NCBI RefSeq assembly: GCF_000970455.1
Contig: NZ_LAJG01000005.1
Span: forward strand, 613,341-677,340
Direction: 5' to 3'
Length of the DNA stretch: 64,000 bases
From: Devosia soli
GTDB taxonomy: Bacteria; Pseudomonadota; Alphaproteobacteria; Rhizobiales; Devosiaceae
Part shown: in pieces, positions 25,260 to 34,293 of the stretch
How the letters are laid out: each line of letters begins with the position of its first letter
Numbering within the stretch: the first letter of the stretch is position 1
Program-made: the position numbers and the translations under genes
Notes under the pieces: model-generated
Databases searched by the model: none
What the model was told of the DNA's origin: nothing
What the model saw: the letters and a program-made list of their open reading frames with translations, nothing else

Positions 25260-26633
25260 ATGACCGAGCCCCTTCCCCGCCATATCGCCGTCATCGATAT
25301 CGGCAAGACCAATGCCAAGGTGGTATTGATCGACGCGGGCACCGAACGGCAACTGGGGGCGCGGAGCAAGCCGAATACGGTTCTGCGCAATGCGCCCTAT
25401 CCGCACGCGGACGTGGACGGGCTTTGGGATTTCATCCTGGCAAGTCTTGGCGAGCTACACCGCGAACACGGGATCGATGGCATTTCCATCACGACACATG
25501 GAGCAACCGCGGCCCTGATGGCAGGAGACGAGCTGGCCCTGCCCGTGCTCGACTATGAATATGACGGCCCGGAGGCATCAGACGAGGCGTATGATCGCGC
25601 CCGCCCGGGTTTTACCGAGACACTTTCGCCGCGGCTGCCGAACGGGCTCAATCTCGGAGCGCAAATTTTCTGGCAGTCGCGGGCTTTTCCGGAAGACTTC
25701 GCCAAGGTCACGGCAATCCTGACCTATCCGCAATATTGGGCCTGGCGGTTGACGGGCATCAAAGCAAGCGAAGTGACGTCCCTTGGGTGCCATACTGACC
25801 TCTGGTCGCCGGACAGAGGGGACTTTTCAACGCTTGTCGAAGCGCAGAACTGGCGGAGCCTTTTTCCGCCTGTGAAGCCGGCGGCTTCGGTGCTCGGGCC
25901 GATCCTCAGGACGCTCGCAGACCTAACGGGGCTTCCAGCAGATACGCCGGTGACCTGCGGCATTCACGATTCCAATGCCTCACTCGTTCCGCATCTTGGG
26001 CGCCCCGAAACGCCGTTCACTATTCTTTCGACCGGTACCTGGGCGATCTCGATGACGGTGGGCGGGGATACGAAAAATCTCGACCAAAACCGCGATAGCC
26101 TTGCCAATGTCGATGCCTTCGGCCGCCCGGTGCCCACGGCGCGTTTCATGGGCGGGCGGGAGTTCGATACGCTTGTGCCCAAGATTGCCGAGCCAACAGC
26201 GGAGGATATCGATGAGGTCATCGGCAACGACATTCAGGCACTGCCGACCTTTGCCGCGGGCGTCGGTCCTTTTGGCGGCAAGGCCGGGCGCTGGACTGTC
26301 GAGCCGAACGATCTGACGGCAGGCCAGCGGACTGCCGCAGCATCGCTTTATCTCGCGCTTGTCGCCCGCGAGTGTCTCGATCTTTGCGGCTTGGGCAAAT
26401 CCATCACCATCGAAGGGCCGCTCGCCCGCAATGGCCTGTTCGGCGCGGCGCTGGCAGCGCTGAGTGGCCGGCCCGTTCATGCTTCGGGCGATGGGACGGG
26501 AACAAGCCTGGGCGCCAGTCTGTTGTTCGGTGGACAGCCCGCGCATGAGCAGCACGACGCACCCATCGCGCCCTTCGCCCATCCGGGTTTTACCGGCTAT
26601 GCGGCGCGGTGGCGAGAGCGCCTAAAGGCGTAA
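25260..26633 (+). CDS. FGGY-family carbohydrate kinase
   Basis: A 457-residue sugar kinase of the actin-like ATPase fold, cytosolic. The N-terminal phosphate loop is AVIDIGKTNAKVVLID, the second phosphate motif is ILSTGTWAISM near residue 255, and the adenosine-binding region ITIEGPLARNGLFGAAL is near 380. Members phosphorylate pentoses, deoxyhexoses or their ketose forms. The general look is like fuculokinase or rhamnulokinase branches, but the substrate cannot be assigned. No transporter or isomerase is beside it. GGAG lies about 9 bases before the ATG. Confidence 0.88.
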   Translation: MTEPLPRHIAVIDIGKTNAKVVLIDAGTERQLGARSKPNTVLRNAPYPHADVDGLWDFILASLGELHREHGIDGISITTHGATAALMAGDELALPVLDYEYDGPEASDEAYDRARPGFTETLSPRLPNGLNLGAQIFWQSRAFPEDFAKVTAILTYPQYWAWRLTGIKASEVTSLGCHTDLWSPDRGDFSTLVEAQNWRSLFPPVKPAASVLGPILRTLADLTGLPADTPVTCGIHDSNASLVPHLGRPETPFTILSTGTWAISMTVGGDTKNLDQNRDSLANVDAFGRPVPTARFMGGREFDTLVPKIAEPTAEDIDEVIGNDIQALPTFAAGVGPFGGKAGRWTVEPNDLTAGQRTAAASLYLALVARECLDLCGLGKSITIEGPLARNGLFGAALAALSGRPVHASGDGTGTSLGASLLFGGQPAHEQHDAPIAPFAHPGFTGYAARWRERLKA

Positions 26634-26686
26634 CACCTTCGCGTCATTGACGGCGCCCGGCCCGGACCTACCTTGGAGAGGCAGAC

Positions 26687-28012
26687 ATGGAGGCCGATAT
26701 GAGCAGAAGCAGGCAGCGCATCGTCATCATTGGCGGAGGCTTCGGGGGCCTTGCTGCCGCGCAGTCGCTCAAGCACGCCGATGTGGATGTGCTGTTGATC
26801 GATCGGCGCAATCATCACCTATTCCAGCCCCTGCTCTACCAGGTCGCAACCGCAGCGCTCAGTCCGTCGGAGATCGCTTGGCCGATCCGGCATATCCTGC
26901 GCCGGCAGAAGAATACCAAGGTGATCATGGCGACCGTCACAGGGGTCGATATGGCGGCAAGGCAGGTGCTTGTCGAGGATGGTCCGCCCGAGCGTTATGA
27001 TAGCCTGATCATCGCAACGGGCGCCCAGCACGCCTATTTCGGCAATGACGAATGGGCTCAGTTCGCCCCGGGGCTCAAGACGCTCGAGGACGCGACGGCT
27101 ATCCGCCGGAAGCTGCTGCTGGCGTTCGAGGCGGCGGAACGCGAACCGGATGCGCAACGGCGGCGTGCGCTTCTGACCTTCGCCATCATCGGCGCCGGGC
27201 CGACGGGTGTCGAAATGGCGGGGGCCATCAGCGAACTGGCTCGCGCGAGCCTTGCAGGGCAATTCCATGCGATCGCGCCCGAGGATATCCGCGTGGTGCT
27301 CATCGAAGGCGCAGATCGGGTTCTGCTCAACTTCAAGCAAGAGCTTTCCGCCTATGCCCTCAAGTCGCTGCGCGACCGGGGCATCGAGGTGGAGTTGGGG
27401 CAGAAGGTCAAGACAATCGACGCCGAAGGGGTCAGCTATGGCGACAAGCGGCTCGACACCAAGACGATCATCTGGGGCGCAGGTGTTGCTGCCTCGCCCG
27501 CCGCGCAATGGCTCAAGGCGCCGGCGGACCGCTCGGGGCGCGTGAAGGTGGAGCCGGATCTTTCAGTGCCGGGGCACGGCGAAATCTTCGTCGTCGGCGA
27601 TACGGCGAGTGTCGTTCAGGAGGATGGCAAGCCTGTGCCCGGCGTGGCACCGGCAGCCAAGCAGGCGGGCGCGCATGCGGCAAAGGTGGCGCTGAGGCGC
27701 CTTGCCGGAGACAGATCGCCCATGCCGTTCAAATATCACCATGCCGGCGATCTCGCGACGATCGGCAAACGCGCCGCCGTTCTTGATTTCGGCCGGATCA
27801 ACCTCACCGGCGGACTTGCCTGGTGGGTGTGGGGCATTGCCCACATCTATTTCCTGGTCGATGTGAAAAACCGCGTCTTCGTGGCCATGAGCTGGCTCTG
27901 GATCTATCTCACCGGCCAGCGCAGCGCGCGGTTGATCACCCACGGCTTGGCGCCGACCGCCGAACCACTGCAGGAGATCGACAAGGAGCCCGAGCTTAAT
28001 GTGGCGCGGTGA
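26687..28012 (+). CDS. type II NADH:quinone oxidoreductase (NDH-2) or related FAD-dependent oxidoreductase
   Basis: A 441-residue protein. It carries an FAD motif VIIGGGFGGLAAAQSL near residue 13, an NAD(H)-binding motif FAIIGAGPTGVEMAGAISEL near 165, and the second FAD contact EIFVVGDTASV near 302. The C-terminal helices (GLAWWVWGIAHIYFLVDV and MSWLWIYLTGQRSARLI) are the membrane-attaching region typical of NDH-2. NDH-2 passes electrons from NADH to quinone without pumping protons. Two starts with good ribosome binding sites exist, at 26687 (GAGAGG) and 26699 (GGAGG). It follows the FGGY kinase on the same strand by 53 bp and may share its mRNA. Confidence 0.9.
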   Translation: MEADMSRSRQRIVIIGGGFGGLAAAQSLKHADVDVLLIDRRNHHLFQPLLYQVATAALSPSEIAWPIRHILRRQKNTKVIMATVTGVDMAARQVLVEDGPPERYDSLIIATGAQHAYFGNDEWAQFAPGLKTLEDATAIRRKLLLAFEAAEREPDAQRRRALLTFAIIGAGPTGVEMAGAISELARASLAGQFHAIAPEDIRVVLIEGADRVLLNFKQELSAYALKSLRDRGIEVELGQKVKTIDAEGVSYGDKRLDTKTIIWGAGVAASPAAQWLKAPADRSGRVKVEPDLSVPGHGEIFVVGDTASVVQEDGKPVPGVAPAAKQAGAHAAKVALRRLAGDRSPMPFKYHHAGDLATIGKRAAVLDFGRINLTGGLAWWVWGIAHIYFLVDVKNRVFVAMSWLWIYLTGQRSARLITHGLAPTAEPLQEIDKEPELNVAR

Positions 28013-28910
28013 TCGGCGGCTCGGGTTTTGCGAGCCTGCGTTCGCGCAGCCAGATGTAGAGCCCGCTACCGATGACGATTGGCGCGCCGAGAAAGAGCCA
28101 GACGTCCGGGGGCTGGGCAAAGATCAGCCAGCTCGACAGAGCCATGAAGATGATCTGGAAATATGAGAATGGCGCGAGGACGGATGCCGGCGCGAGGCCT
28201 GAAGCGACGGTGATGAGCTGGTGGCCGAGAAAGCCGAAAATGCCCACGGTAAAGAACGCGATCCATCCGTCAGGTGTCGTCGGCCAGGACCAGAAGAAGA
28301 CGACCAAAGGCAGGAGCAGGACGGTCGCGAAAATGCCGGCGTAGAACTGGCTCGTCGCCGCGCTGTCTATGGCAGAGACGCGACGCGTCAGGAGCATGTA
28401 GAGCGCCGTGCTCATCGCCGCGACGAGACAGAGCAGCGAAGCGGGGTGAAAAGCGTCCGACCCGGGGCGTACAATGATCAGCACGCCGACGAACCCGACC
28501 GCAATCGCCGTCCAGCGCCGCCAGCCGACGGTTTCGCCCAGCATCGGCACCGACAGGGCGCAAACAAAGAAGGGGACGGTGAAGGCAATAGCGCCGGTGA
28601 CGGTCAGCGGCAGATATTGGACTGCGACGAAATTGCAGCCGGTCGACGCCAGCAGCGTCAGCGCGCGCAGGGATTGCAGCCGAAGGCTGCCAGTACGGAC
28701 CAGAGAGCGGCCGTGGCGCGGCAAGTGGATGGCCGCAACCAGCGCAAGATGAACCGCATAGCGGAGGAAAACGATCTGGATCGCTGCGATGCCGACAAGC
28801 CCGAGCCATTTGGCTGACGAGTCGATGCCGGTGAACATGACATAGGCGGCAAAGGCTAGTCCGATGCCCAGGAGCCGGCGCTCCGTGGGCGGGACAAAAG
28901 GAACAGGCAT
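27996..28910 (-). CDS. DMT family transporter (two EamA domains)
   Basis: A 304-residue integral membrane protein with about ten helices in two repeated EamA halves. The first half contains FAAYVMFTGIDSSAKWLG and LLASTGCNFVAVQYLPLTVTGAI, split here at about residues 18 and 88, and the second has SLLCLVAAMSTALYMLL and GHQLITVASGLAPASVLAPF. The family exports or imports amino acids, purines or other small metabolites; the substrate is unknown. I chose the ATG at 28910 over a TTG at 28931. Its end overlaps the NDH-2 end by 17 bp, tail to tail. Confidence 0.88.
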   Translation of the reverse strand: MPVPFVPPTERRLLGIGLAFAAYVMFTGIDSSAKWLGLVGIAAIQIVFLRYAVHLALVAAIHLPRHGRSLVRTGSLRLQSLRALTLLASTGCNFVAVQYLPLTVTGAIAFTVPFFVCALSVPMLGETVGWRRWTAIAVGFVGVLIIVRPGSDAFHPASLLCLVAAMSTALYMLLTRRVSAIDSAATSQFYAGIFATVLLLPLVVFFWSWPTTPDGWIAFFTVGIFGFLGHQLITVASGLAPASVLAPFSYFQIIFMALSSWLIFAQPPDVWLFLGAPIVIGSGLYIWLRERRLAKPEPPITAPH

Positions 28911-29007
28911 GGCGAATCCAATGAACCGCAAGAGGAGAGCGGCGCAAAGGCAGCGTTGAGGAAAGCGGCGGTCAAGTCAATGACCGCCACCCATTCTTGT
29001 ATGGAAG

Positions 29008-31482
29008 TTAAAATGTTTCTGCGAGATTGCGAACGCGCAAGGACGGTGCAAGGTCACTCGCGCTATAGCTGGCGCCATGGCGCGGAGTGAAGACGATATC
29101 CACCGGGCGCCCCGGGAGCAGGGTGACCGCATTATCCGAGAAATAGCCGGGCGCGTCGACCGTCGCCGTGGCAAAGAATGCGGGTTTGTCGGCTTCGAGG
29201 GTCAGGACAGCCTGGCCGCCATGGTCGGACCACTTGGTCGAAATCGTCGGCTGCACCAGTTCATAGGCCTTGTAGGGCTGCGGGAAGTAATCATTTTCGC
29301 CCAGCACCGCGCCGGCTGCATCCTTCCAGGTGAAGTAGAGGAACTCGTCGACGGCGATGTCAGCCATGGCCAATGTCGCCACTGCGACCGCCGCGTCGGG
29401 ACCGACGGCGGAGTTGCCTGAAAAGACGGTTCGGGTTTCGCCCGTGACGGTGACTGCAAGCACTTCAAGGGCGATCGACACGGGGCGGCCAGTGTCGTTG
29501 ATGGCCTTGAGCGTGATCTGCGTGTTTTCCGCATTCGGCACGGCCACGAGGTTGACCAGGCGGAAGAAGCGCTTGGCCATATATTGCATGAGCTTCCACT
29601 GCCCGCCGTAATCAAGGCTCGACCAGCTCGCGACCGGCCAGATATCGTTGATCTGCCAATAGAGCGTGCCCATGCAGCGCGGCTTGGTCGAACGCCAGTA
29701 TTCGATGGCCGTCTTGATGGCGAGGCCTTGCTGGATCTGGGAGAGGAACACCATCTGGTCGAAATCGCGCGGGAAGCGGAAATAGCGCGTCATCGTTTCG
29801 ATGATGCGGGCATTGCCGCCATTGTTACGCTGGTGGTTTTCCATCACCGGCGAAGACGGGTTGCGATCCTTCGGTTCGGCGAAGGTCTCGATGACGTTCA
29901 TCGAGGTGAAAGACTGAAAGCCGAATTCGGAAGCGAAGCGAGGATTGACCGAGCGATAGGCATCGAAGCTCTTGGCCGAGTGCCAGACGTCCCAATAGTG
30001 GAGATCGCCGCGCGTATCGGAATGCCAACCGTCGGAAAAATCCATGTAGCCAAGCGACGGCGAGGACGGCCAGAAGCGACGGGCCGGATCTTCATCCTCG
30101 ACAATCCGGTGCAGCATGGAATTGAGCCGGTCGTAATTGGCGATGTAGCGCTCCTTGTCGGCACGCGTTTCCGGATACCAGTTGAGCGAGCCAATGACCT
30201 CGTTGTCGCCGCACCATAGGGCGATGGAGGCATGGTGGCTGAGACGACGGACCTGCTGGGTGATTTCTGTTTCGACCGAGGCGAGGAACTCCCGGTTCGA
30301 CGGGTAGCTCATGCACGAGAACATGAAATCGTGCCAGAGGAGGATGCCGAGCTCGTCGCAGAGATCGTAGAAGTAATCCGGCTCGTACTGCCCACCTCCC
30401 CAAATGCGGAGCATGTTCATGTTGGCGGCCTTGGCGCTTTCCAGAAGGTCGCGGATGATGGCCGGCGTGATGCGTGAAGGGATGGCGTCGGCAGGAATCC
30501 AGTTGGCGCCCATCATGGTGATGTCACGGCCATTGATGCGGCACTTGAACGAGTGGTCGATCTCGTCCTTTTCGATGATCCATTCGAGTTTGCGCAGGCC
30601 GATTTTGCGCGTCGTGACTTCGCCTTCGAGATTGGTCGTCAGCTCATAAAGGGGCTGGGCGCCCTGCCCGGCCGGCCACCAGATTTTCGGGTTCTGGATG
30701 GTGACATTGTGGGTGAAGACGTTTTCGCCCTTCTGGACAGCGACCTTATCGGTGACGGTCTGGCCGTCGATCGTGTGTTCGAGTTCGACCTCGCCATGAG
30801 CGAAGGCGAAGATGCGGGTCTTGATGGAAAGCTCCACCGCTTTCTCGCCGTGGGTCTGGTTGACCTCGACGCTTTCCTGGCGCGCGAGGCGCGATTTGCG
30901 AAGGGCCATGGTGCCATAGACACCAATGGGCATGGTGCAGATGCCCCAATCCCAACCCGCATGGCACGCCGCCTTGCGGATGAAGTTCATGTGGATGCCC
31001 TTCAAGCCGTTGGTCTGGTAATTGTAGGTGAAGGGGATCGGGAACGGGTGGGCGTCCGCGCGGGCCTTGGCGACGTCCGGCGCGATGCCGAATTCGATGC
31101 GAAGCGTATTTTCGCCCGCGTGCACCTTGCCGCTAACGTCGATATCGTGGCGCACGAAGCTGTTGTCGGTTTTTGCGACGACTTCGCCATTGAGGAGGAT
31201 TGTCGCGATGCAGTCGACTTCAGAGAGCGTCAGCGTCAGGTAACCATCGAGATCGGCGGCAGAAACATCGAAGCGGCGTTCAACGGTCCAGGCGGTTTCG
31301 TTGACCCACATGACGAGCTTCTCGTTTTCCCCGAAATAGGGATCGGGGATGAGATCGGCCGCGAGCAGTGCGCCATGGACATCGCCCGGCAGAGTTATCG
31401 CCGTCGTAATATTGCGGGCGGGCGCGGTGAGCGCGAATTGGCCGCGCAGGGTCACCGCGGAATTGAAGCTTGGGATGGTCAA
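29008..31482 (-). CDS. beta-mannosidase (glycoside hydrolase family 2)
   Basis: An 824-residue GH2 enzyme, apparently cytosolic since no signal peptide is seen. Order: N-terminal sugar-binding jelly roll (about 1-185, with GDVHGALLAADLIPDPYFGENE), immunoglobulin-like domain (about 190-310), TIM barrel (about 310-650) and C-terminal beta domains. The acid/base is Glu428 in WCGDNE and the nucleophile is Glu519 in ASEFGFQS, both as in family 2 mannosidases; MLRIWGGGQYE is also typical. It would release mannose from beta-linked manno-oligosaccharides. The start is a TTG at 31482 with a near-perfect ribosome binding site (CAGGAGAA) and 5-base spacing. A LacI-like operator lies 70 bp upstream. Confidence 0.92.
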   Translation of the reverse strand: MTIPSFNSAVTLRGQFALTAPARNITTAITLPGDVHGALLAADLIPDPYFGENEKLVMWVNETAWTVERRFDVSAADLDGYLTLTLSEVDCIATILLNGEVVAKTDNSFVRHDIDVSGKVHAGENTLRIEFGIAPDVAKARADAHPFPIPFTYNYQTNGLKGIHMNFIRKAACHAGWDWGICTMPIGVYGTMALRKSRLARQESVEVNQTHGEKAVELSIKTRIFAFAHGEVELEHTIDGQTVTDKVAVQKGENVFTHNVTIQNPKIWWPAGQGAQPLYELTTNLEGEVTTRKIGLRKLEWIIEKDEIDHSFKCRINGRDITMMGANWIPADAIPSRITPAIIRDLLESAKAANMNMLRIWGGGQYEPDYFYDLCDELGILLWHDFMFSCMSYPSNREFLASVETEITQQVRRLSHHASIALWCGDNEVIGSLNWYPETRADKERYIANYDRLNSMLHRIVEDEDPARRFWPSSPSLGYMDFSDGWHSDTRGDLHYWDVWHSAKSFDAYRSVNPRFASEFGFQSFTSMNVIETFAEPKDRNPSSPVMENHQRNNGGNARIIETMTRYFRFPRDFDQMVFLSQIQQGLAIKTAIEYWRSTKPRCMGTLYWQINDIWPVASWSSLDYGGQWKLMQYMAKRFFRLVNLVAVPNAENTQITLKAINDTGRPVSIALEVLAVTVTGETRTVFSGNSAVGPDAAVAVATLAMADIAVDEFLYFTWKDAAGAVLGENDYFPQPYKAYELVQPTISTKWSDHGGQAVLTLEADKPAFFATATVDAPGYFSDNAVTLLPGRPVDIVFTPRHGASYSASDLAPSLRVRNLAETF

Positions 31483-31550
31483 GTCGTTCTCCTGCCGGAC
31501 AGGTCCGGCCCCTAAGTGCAGCGGACTGGGCGGCTGCTGCAATCGATTTC

Positions 31551-31562
31551 GGAAGCGCTTTT
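31551..31562. promoter_or_regulatory. LacI-family-like operator before the beta-mannosidase gene
   Basis: GGAAGCGCTTTT contains the perfect palindrome AAGCGCTT with the central CG typical of LacI-family operators. It lies about 70 bp upstream of the beta-mannosidase TTG start, a place where a sugar-responsive repressor could act. No LacI-type gene is in the window. Confidence 0.45.
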
Positions 31563-31710
31563 AGCCCGAAGCCATGGCAGTTGGAATGCCCGCGCAGGCG
31601 CATTTTCTATCTTTTGCATCGTCGCAATCGGCAGGAGAGGAGAATGCGCGTTCGGATTTACTGATCTATTAGGAAGTTGCTGCTTAGTCTTCGTCCGTTA
31701 GGGGCGTTAG

Positions 31711-33693
31711 ATGTCAGTTTTCCGGCAATTTTGCCGCAACCTATTCAGTGGGAATGCGACGGCAGAGCTAACGCTTGCGCAGTGGAATGCGCTACGCCTG
31801 CAGGTGCCGTTGATGTATATCATGCTGCTGACCAACTCGGTCATTCTGGCAGCTACGCATTATGCTGTCGCCCCCCATGCACTGACGCTGATCGTTCCGG
31901 CCGTTCTGACTATCCTCTGCACCCTTCGCATTTTCGTCTGGATTCGGGATGGGAAACGTCCTGTGACGGTCGAGAAGGCAAGGCGCGGGCTGCGCATGCT
32001 GGTGATCCTAGGGCCGCTGCTGGCCGCTGGCTTTACCTGGTGGTCGCTCAGTCTTTTTCCTTATGGCGATCAATATCAGCAGTCCCATGTGGCGTTTTTC
32101 ATGGGCATCACTGTCATCGGCTGCATGTTCTGCCTTCTGCGCGTGCGTCAAGCAGCGCTGGCGATCAGTGCTATCGTCATCATCCCATTTCTCCTCGTTT
32201 TCGGATTGGCGGGCGAGCCAACGCTGCTGGCCATCGCTGTCAACATGTTGCTTGTGACGGCTACGCTGACGGTGATCCTGTTCGGCAATTATCGCGACTT
32301 TGCCGGCCTCGTCGCCTCGCGCACGGCGATTACGCAAAAGCAGGCAGAAACACAGGCGTTGCTCGAGGAGAACCATCGGCTGGCCTGGCTCGACAGCCTC
32401 ACGGGCGTCCCCAACCGGCGCTCGTTTCACCAAACGTTGGACACCTGCCTTTCAGAGGCCTCGGCGGGGGGCCGGAGCCTTGCGCTCGCCCGCCTAAATC
32501 TCGACGCCTTCAAAGCTATCAACGAAGTGTTCGGCCAAATGATGGGCGATCAGGTGCTGCGGGAAATTGCCCAGCGGCTCGATCGTGCAAAACCGGCACG
32601 CTCATTCTTTGCACGGCTCGACAGCGACAATTTTGCGCTGATCGTTACGGAGAATACCGACGCTAAAAGCCTGGAACGGCTTGGCAAGCGACTGTGCGAC
32701 ATCGTCAGTCAGCCAATTACGCTGGTGCAAGGCACCGCCCATGTCACCGCCTCGATCGGGTTCGCCGCATCGAGCACCGACGCGACACCGGAAACGCTCT
32801 TCGACCACGCTGACTATGCCAGTTGGCTGGCCAAACGCGACATGCGTGGGCGCTGGATGATCTTTTCGGCCATCGATGCACATGATCTCCGGCAGATCCG
32901 GCGTATGGAGCAAATGCTGCACGCTGCAGATCTCGATAAGGAAATCTACATCCTGCTGCAGCCACAGTTCGACGTTTCCATCGGCCAGACCACCGGATTT
33001 GAAGTGCTGGCACGTTGGAGGAGCCCGCATCTGGGCGAGGTTTCGCCCGCTGACTTCATTCCAATGGCCGAGCGCATGGGACAGATCGGCCGGATCACAC
33101 AGGTCGTCCTGCGCAAAGCAATCGAGGTCAGCAAAGATCTACCGCGCGGGGTGCGCCTTTCGGTCAATCTTTCCGCGCATGACATCGGTTCGGATTCCGC
33201 GGTCGATGCTGTCATAGCGCTTATGGAGGCGGCGCCGCAGCCGACCCGGATTGATTTCGAAATCACCGAGACCGCCGTATTGCGCGACTTGCACCAGGCA
33301 AAGGAAGCGGTTTCGCGGCTGCTGAACCTGGGTTCACGCATTTCGCTCGACGACTTCGGCACCGGCCATTCGAGCCTGACGCATGTTCAGCGCCTGCCGT
33401 TGCATCGCATCAAGATCGACCGCAGTTTCGTCAAGGAGGTGACGACTGACCTGACGAGCCGCGCCATCGTCAAGACAGTCGTCGACCTCTGCCGCAATCT
33501 CGGCATGTCCTGCGTCTTCGAGGGCATCGAAACGCAGGCGCAGCTCGATGCGCTGGTCGCCCTCGGCGGCTCGGTCATGCAGGGCTACTTTTTCGGCAAG
33601 CCGATGAGCGTCGAACTTGCGCTGGCGCATGCCGAGAGAAACGGCGTCAGTTCGCCCAGTGACGCCCTTTATCGGCTCGACACAGCGAGCTGA
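31711..33693 (+). CDS. membrane GGDEF-EAL protein; GGDEF degenerate, EAL intact
   Basis: A 660-residue protein likely to act as a cyclic-di-GMP phosphodiesterase. Five or six membrane helices lie in residues 30-200. The GGDEF domain follows (about 235-385), but the signature is replaced: FARLDSDNFALIV has DSDNF where GGDEF should be, so cyclase activity is not expected. The EAL domain (about 405-645) keeps the catalytic residues: FEVLARW (EVL for EAL), NLSAHDI, FEITETAVL, LDDFGTGHSSL, KIDRSFV, FEGIETQAQ and GYFFGKPM. The ATG has AGGGG 7 bases upstream. It is divergent from the beta-mannosidase gene. Confidence 0.92.
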   Translation: MSVFRQFCRNLFSGNATAELTLAQWNALRLQVPLMYIMLLTNSVILAATHYAVAPHALTLIVPAVLTILCTLRIFVWIRDGKRPVTVEKARRGLRMLVILGPLLAAGFTWWSLSLFPYGDQYQQSHVAFFMGITVIGCMFCLLRVRQAALAISAIVIIPFLLVFGLAGEPTLLAIAVNMLLVTATLTVILFGNYRDFAGLVASRTAITQKQAETQALLEENHRLAWLDSLTGVPNRRSFHQTLDTCLSEASAGGRSLALARLNLDAFKAINEVFGQMMGDQVLREIAQRLDRAKPARSFFARLDSDNFALIVTENTDAKSLERLGKRLCDIVSQPITLVQGTAHVTASIGFAASSTDATPETLFDHADYASWLAKRDMRGRWMIFSAIDAHDLRQIRRMEQMLHAADLDKEIYILLQPQFDVSIGQTTGFEVLARWRSPHLGEVSPADFIPMAERMGQIGRITQVVLRKAIEVSKDLPRGVRLSVNLSAHDIGSDSAVDAVIALMEAAPQPTRIDFEITETAVLRDLHQAKEAVSRLLNLGSRISLDDFGTGHSSLTHVQRLPLHRIKIDRSFVKEVTTDLTSRAIVKTVVDLCRNLGMSCVFEGIETQAQLDALVALGGSVMQGYFFGKPMSVELALAHAERNGVSSPSDALYRLDTAS

Positions 33694-33790
33694 TCCAACT
33701 TTTTCTCGCCTCGGATGTCGAAATCCGCCAGGCTTCTGCGTCGCTCAGACGAAGGGGGCCGGGTGGTCCTTCAATCGTAGGGACAGGATT

Positions 33791-34162
33791 ATGATCAAGG
33801 CGGGTTGGGTGATGAGCGTGCTGGTTGTGCTTTTTCTACTAGGCGCATCGGCAGCGCCAAAGCTGATGAACTCTCCACTGGCGCTTGAGCCGATGGAAGT
33901 CGTTGGCTGGCCAGCAAAATATATGCTGCTGATCGGCATTATCGAGATAATCTGCGCCGTACTCTATATCATCCCGCGTACTGCGCTTGTGGGAGCCGTG
34001 CTGATGACGGGACTTCTAGGCGCGGCACTGGCGGCCAATGTGCGGGTCGACAACCCGCTCTTCACCCACACGCTGTTCAGCATTTATCTCGGGGTTTTCG
34101 CTTGGGTCGCGCTTTGGCTGAGGGAGCCGAAACTGCGGGCACTGTTTCCGCTCGTGCGATAG
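33791..34162 (+). CDS. DoxX-like small membrane protein
   Basis: A 123-residue protein with four membrane helices: VMSVLVVLFLLGASAAP, YMLLIGIIEIICAVLYII, LVGAVLMTGLLGAALAANV and TLFSIYLGVFAWVALWL. The pattern, including SAAPKLMN after the first helix and the Glu in the second helix, fits the DoxX-like family, whose role is unclear. The ATG at 33791 is preceded by AGGA; the open frame upstream overlaps the GGDEF-EAL gene and is not supported. Confidence 0.8.
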   Translation: MIKAGWVMSVLVVLFLLGASAAPKLMNSPLALEPMEVVGWPAKYMLLIGIIEIICAVLYIIPRTALVGAVLMTGLLGAALAANVRVDNPLFTHTLFSIYLGVFAWVALWLREPKLRALFPLVR

Positions 34163-34214
34163 CGATATCTAGTCGTCACAGACGGGCTCGTCTTGCCGCC
34201 ACAATCGAAGATGG

Positions 34215-34237
34215 ATTGCCGGGACAAGCCCGGCAAT
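34215..34237. repeat. palindromic intergenic repeat of a type common in alphaproteobacteria
   Basis: ATTGCCGGG, ACAAG, CCCGGCAAT forms a perfect 9-bp stem. Very similar units (a CCGGG stem with an ACAAG or CTTGT loop, next to TGACG) are scattered between genes in many Rhizobiales. Only this one copy was seen in the window. Confidence 0.6.
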
Positions 34238-34260
34238 GACGTTCAAGGTTTGGCGTTGAA

Positions 34261-34284
34261 GAAAAAGCCCCGGCATCTGGCCGG
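34261..34284 (-). terminator. terminator after the ABC exporter genes
   Basis: CCCGGC and GCCGGG pair around a 5-base loop and are followed on the minus strand by GGCTTTTTC. It lies 9 bp after the stop of the second ABC exporter gene. Confidence 0.85.
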
Positions 34285-34293
34285 GACTTTTCA

